Program-made: the position numbers and the translations under genes
NCBI GenBank assembly: GCA_035295985.1
Contig: DATHBT010000084.1
Location: 1-5,520, forward strand
From: JAIVGV01 sp035295985
GTDB taxonomy: Bacteria; Acidobacteriota; Blastocatellia; Pyrinomonadales; Pyrinomonadaceae
Direction of reading: 5' to 3'
Length of the DNA stretch: 5,520 nt
In this document: one piece after another, positions 4,627 to 5,520 of the stretch
Layout of the letters: every line of letters begins with the position of its first letter
Numbering within the stretch: the first letter of the stretch is position 1
The notes under the pieces: generated by a model
What the model was told of the DNA's origin: nothing
Seen by the model: the letters and a program-made list of their open reading frames with translations, nothing else
The model's database searches: none

Positions 4627-5517
4627 TCAGTTCGCGCCGCCGAGCAGGTCGAGTAGCCGCGGCAAGTCTTCGTCTTCGGCCGAACGGCGTGTGGCGCGTG
4701 ACGGCGTCGCAGACCTGTTTGACGCGGGTGACGCGCGCCGACGCCGACGCTCGTCACGGGAAGACGACGAACCGCTCTGCGCGCCCGGTTCTGTCTCGAA
4801 CCCCGCCGCGACGAGGTTGGCGGCGCGACTGTCATCCAACTGCTCACGCGTCTCTTCAAGCTCGCGCACCGCCGCGTCGCGCTCCGCGGCCAGACGCTCT
4901 AGCCGCGATTCCATCGCTGCAAACTCCTCGGACTGGGCCTCGGGCGTCGCGGGCGCGCTCGCTGGGGGCGCGGCGGCGGGGCGCGTCCCCATTCGGATCG
5001 CGTATCGCTCCCCGCCGAAACTGACTTCCGCGTTGAGGACGGCCAGCAGCGCGAACGCGAAGATCGCAACTGCGGCGGCGACGGTCGAGGCGCGAAGCCA
5101 GAGCGGCGACAGGCGGAAGAACTCGCGGAGCGCGGCCCACGCGGCGCTTGCCGAAGCACGCGGCGCGGCGACGGGCGAGGCGAAACCGGCAGGCGGCGTG
5201 CGCGACGCCGACTCGGCGCGCAAAGAAGCGTGCGAGGCGTGACGGGCGCGCGGATCGTGCGTGGCCGCGGGCTTCAAGTCCCCGGCCGCCGCGAATCCTT
5301 CGAGCGAGACGGCCGGGGCCGTTTGCAGCAGCTCGGCGCGGAACTCGGCCACGGAGCCGCGGACGTGGGTGAATGCCGCCAGCTCGTCGCGGCACGCCGC
5401 GCAGTCGGGCAGGTGGCGCTCGAAGTCCGCGCGCTCGGCCGTGCCGGATTCGCCGTAAAGGTAGCCGAGGAGCTGCCCGGCCCGCCCGCAGTCGTCTCTC
5501 CCGAAAGTCTCTCTCAT
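4627..5517 (-). CDS. Membrane-anchored zinc-finger (zf-HC2) anti-sigma factor
   Basis: A 296-residue regulator that would hold an ECF sigma factor at the membrane until a signal arrives. The N-terminus has the anti-sigma zinc-finger pattern: Cys10, then HLPDCAAC with His35, Cys39 and Cys42 (HX3CX2C). An Ala/Pro-rich linker (about 66-125) leads to one membrane helix at about 143-162 (ASTVAAAVAIFAFALLAVL). The periplasmic part has an Ala/Pro-rich stretch and a coiled coil at about 196-230. It ends in a Ser/Arg-rich low-complexity region with RRRRR at about 257-261 and an acidic tail, EDEDLPRLLDLLGGAN. The ATG at 5515-5517 lies within ATGA, so an upstream sigma gene could end there with overlapping stop and start; that gene is outside the window. 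The tail after the helix is longer than in many family members. Anti-sigma assignment is good; the partner is not visible. Confidence 0.82.
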   Translation of the reverse strand: MRETFGRDDCGRAGQLLGYLYGESGTAERADFERHLPDCAACRDELAAFTHVRGSVAEFRAELLQTAPAVSLEGFAAAGDLKPAATHDPRARHASHASLRAESASRTPPAGFASPVAAPRASASAAWAALREFFRLSPLWLRASTVAAAVAIFAFALLAVLNAEVSFGGERYAIRMGTRPAAAPPASAPATPEAQSEEFAAMESRLERLAAERDAAVRELEETREQLDDSRAANLVAAGFETEPGAQSGSSSSRDERRRRRASPASNRSATPSRATRRSAEDEDLPRLLDLLGGAN

Positions 5518-5520
5518 GAC

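Overview
The window reads as a piece of chromosome from a high-GC, double-membraned (diderm) bacterium. Line 901-960, inside a gene, counts 43 G/C of 60. The gene families, the glycine/LYN repeats of the MCE protein and the TTAGCTG-type intergenic repeats suggest Acidobacteriota, perhaps Blastocatellia. This is an inference from general familiarity and was not tested by a search.

All five well-supported genes lie on the minus strand, in two transcription blocks read from high to low coordinates. Block 1 (5517 to 4053) encodes a membrane-anchored zinc-finger anti-sigma factor, followed by a small secreted Spy/CpxP/CnrX-like protein with an LTPGQ motif. The cognate ECF sigma gene probably lies just beyond the right edge, because the anti-sigma start ATG sits in ATGA. 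The block ends at a strong intrinsic terminator (3835-3882, 14-bp perfect stem, T5 tail). Just beyond it is a candidate promoter (3771-3800) and a leader containing two overlapping GC-rich hairpins. Block 2 (3613 to 641) is an MLA/MCE lipid-transport operon in the order permease (mlaE), ATPase (mlaF), MCE substrate-binding protein (mlaD). No mlaC or mlaB is present in the window.

Three regions hold structure that the genes do not explain. First, the mlaF-mlaD gap carries a 7-bp tandem repeat (TAGCTGT x4.7) and a degenerate inverted partner; the repeat occupies the place where mlaD should have its ribosome binding site. Second, the C-terminal part of MlaD consists of five GxGTxGxLxxDxxLYN repeats spaced 34, 34, 41 and 41 residues, so the spacing changes by exactly one heptad. 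Third, the AT-rich island 138-640 separates mlaD from the end of a convergent plus-strand gene (3-137). It contains a 26-bp near-perfect palindrome, a 15-bp dyad next to a perfect TTGACA, and three direct repeats (CAACTTTATTTCAC) at an exact 20-bp period. A 15/16 match to part of that repeat lies 238 bp away. The island looks like a non-coding remnant or a recombination site of a mobile element, but no transposase or integrase gene can be read in it.

Working together: MlaE and MlaF form the inner-membrane ABC core and MlaD the periplasmic lipid-handling ring with a long helical extension. The neighbouring sigma/anti-sigma/Spy-like module is an envelope-stress circuit. Whether the two blocks are functionally linked is unknown; the strong terminator argues that they are transcribed separately.
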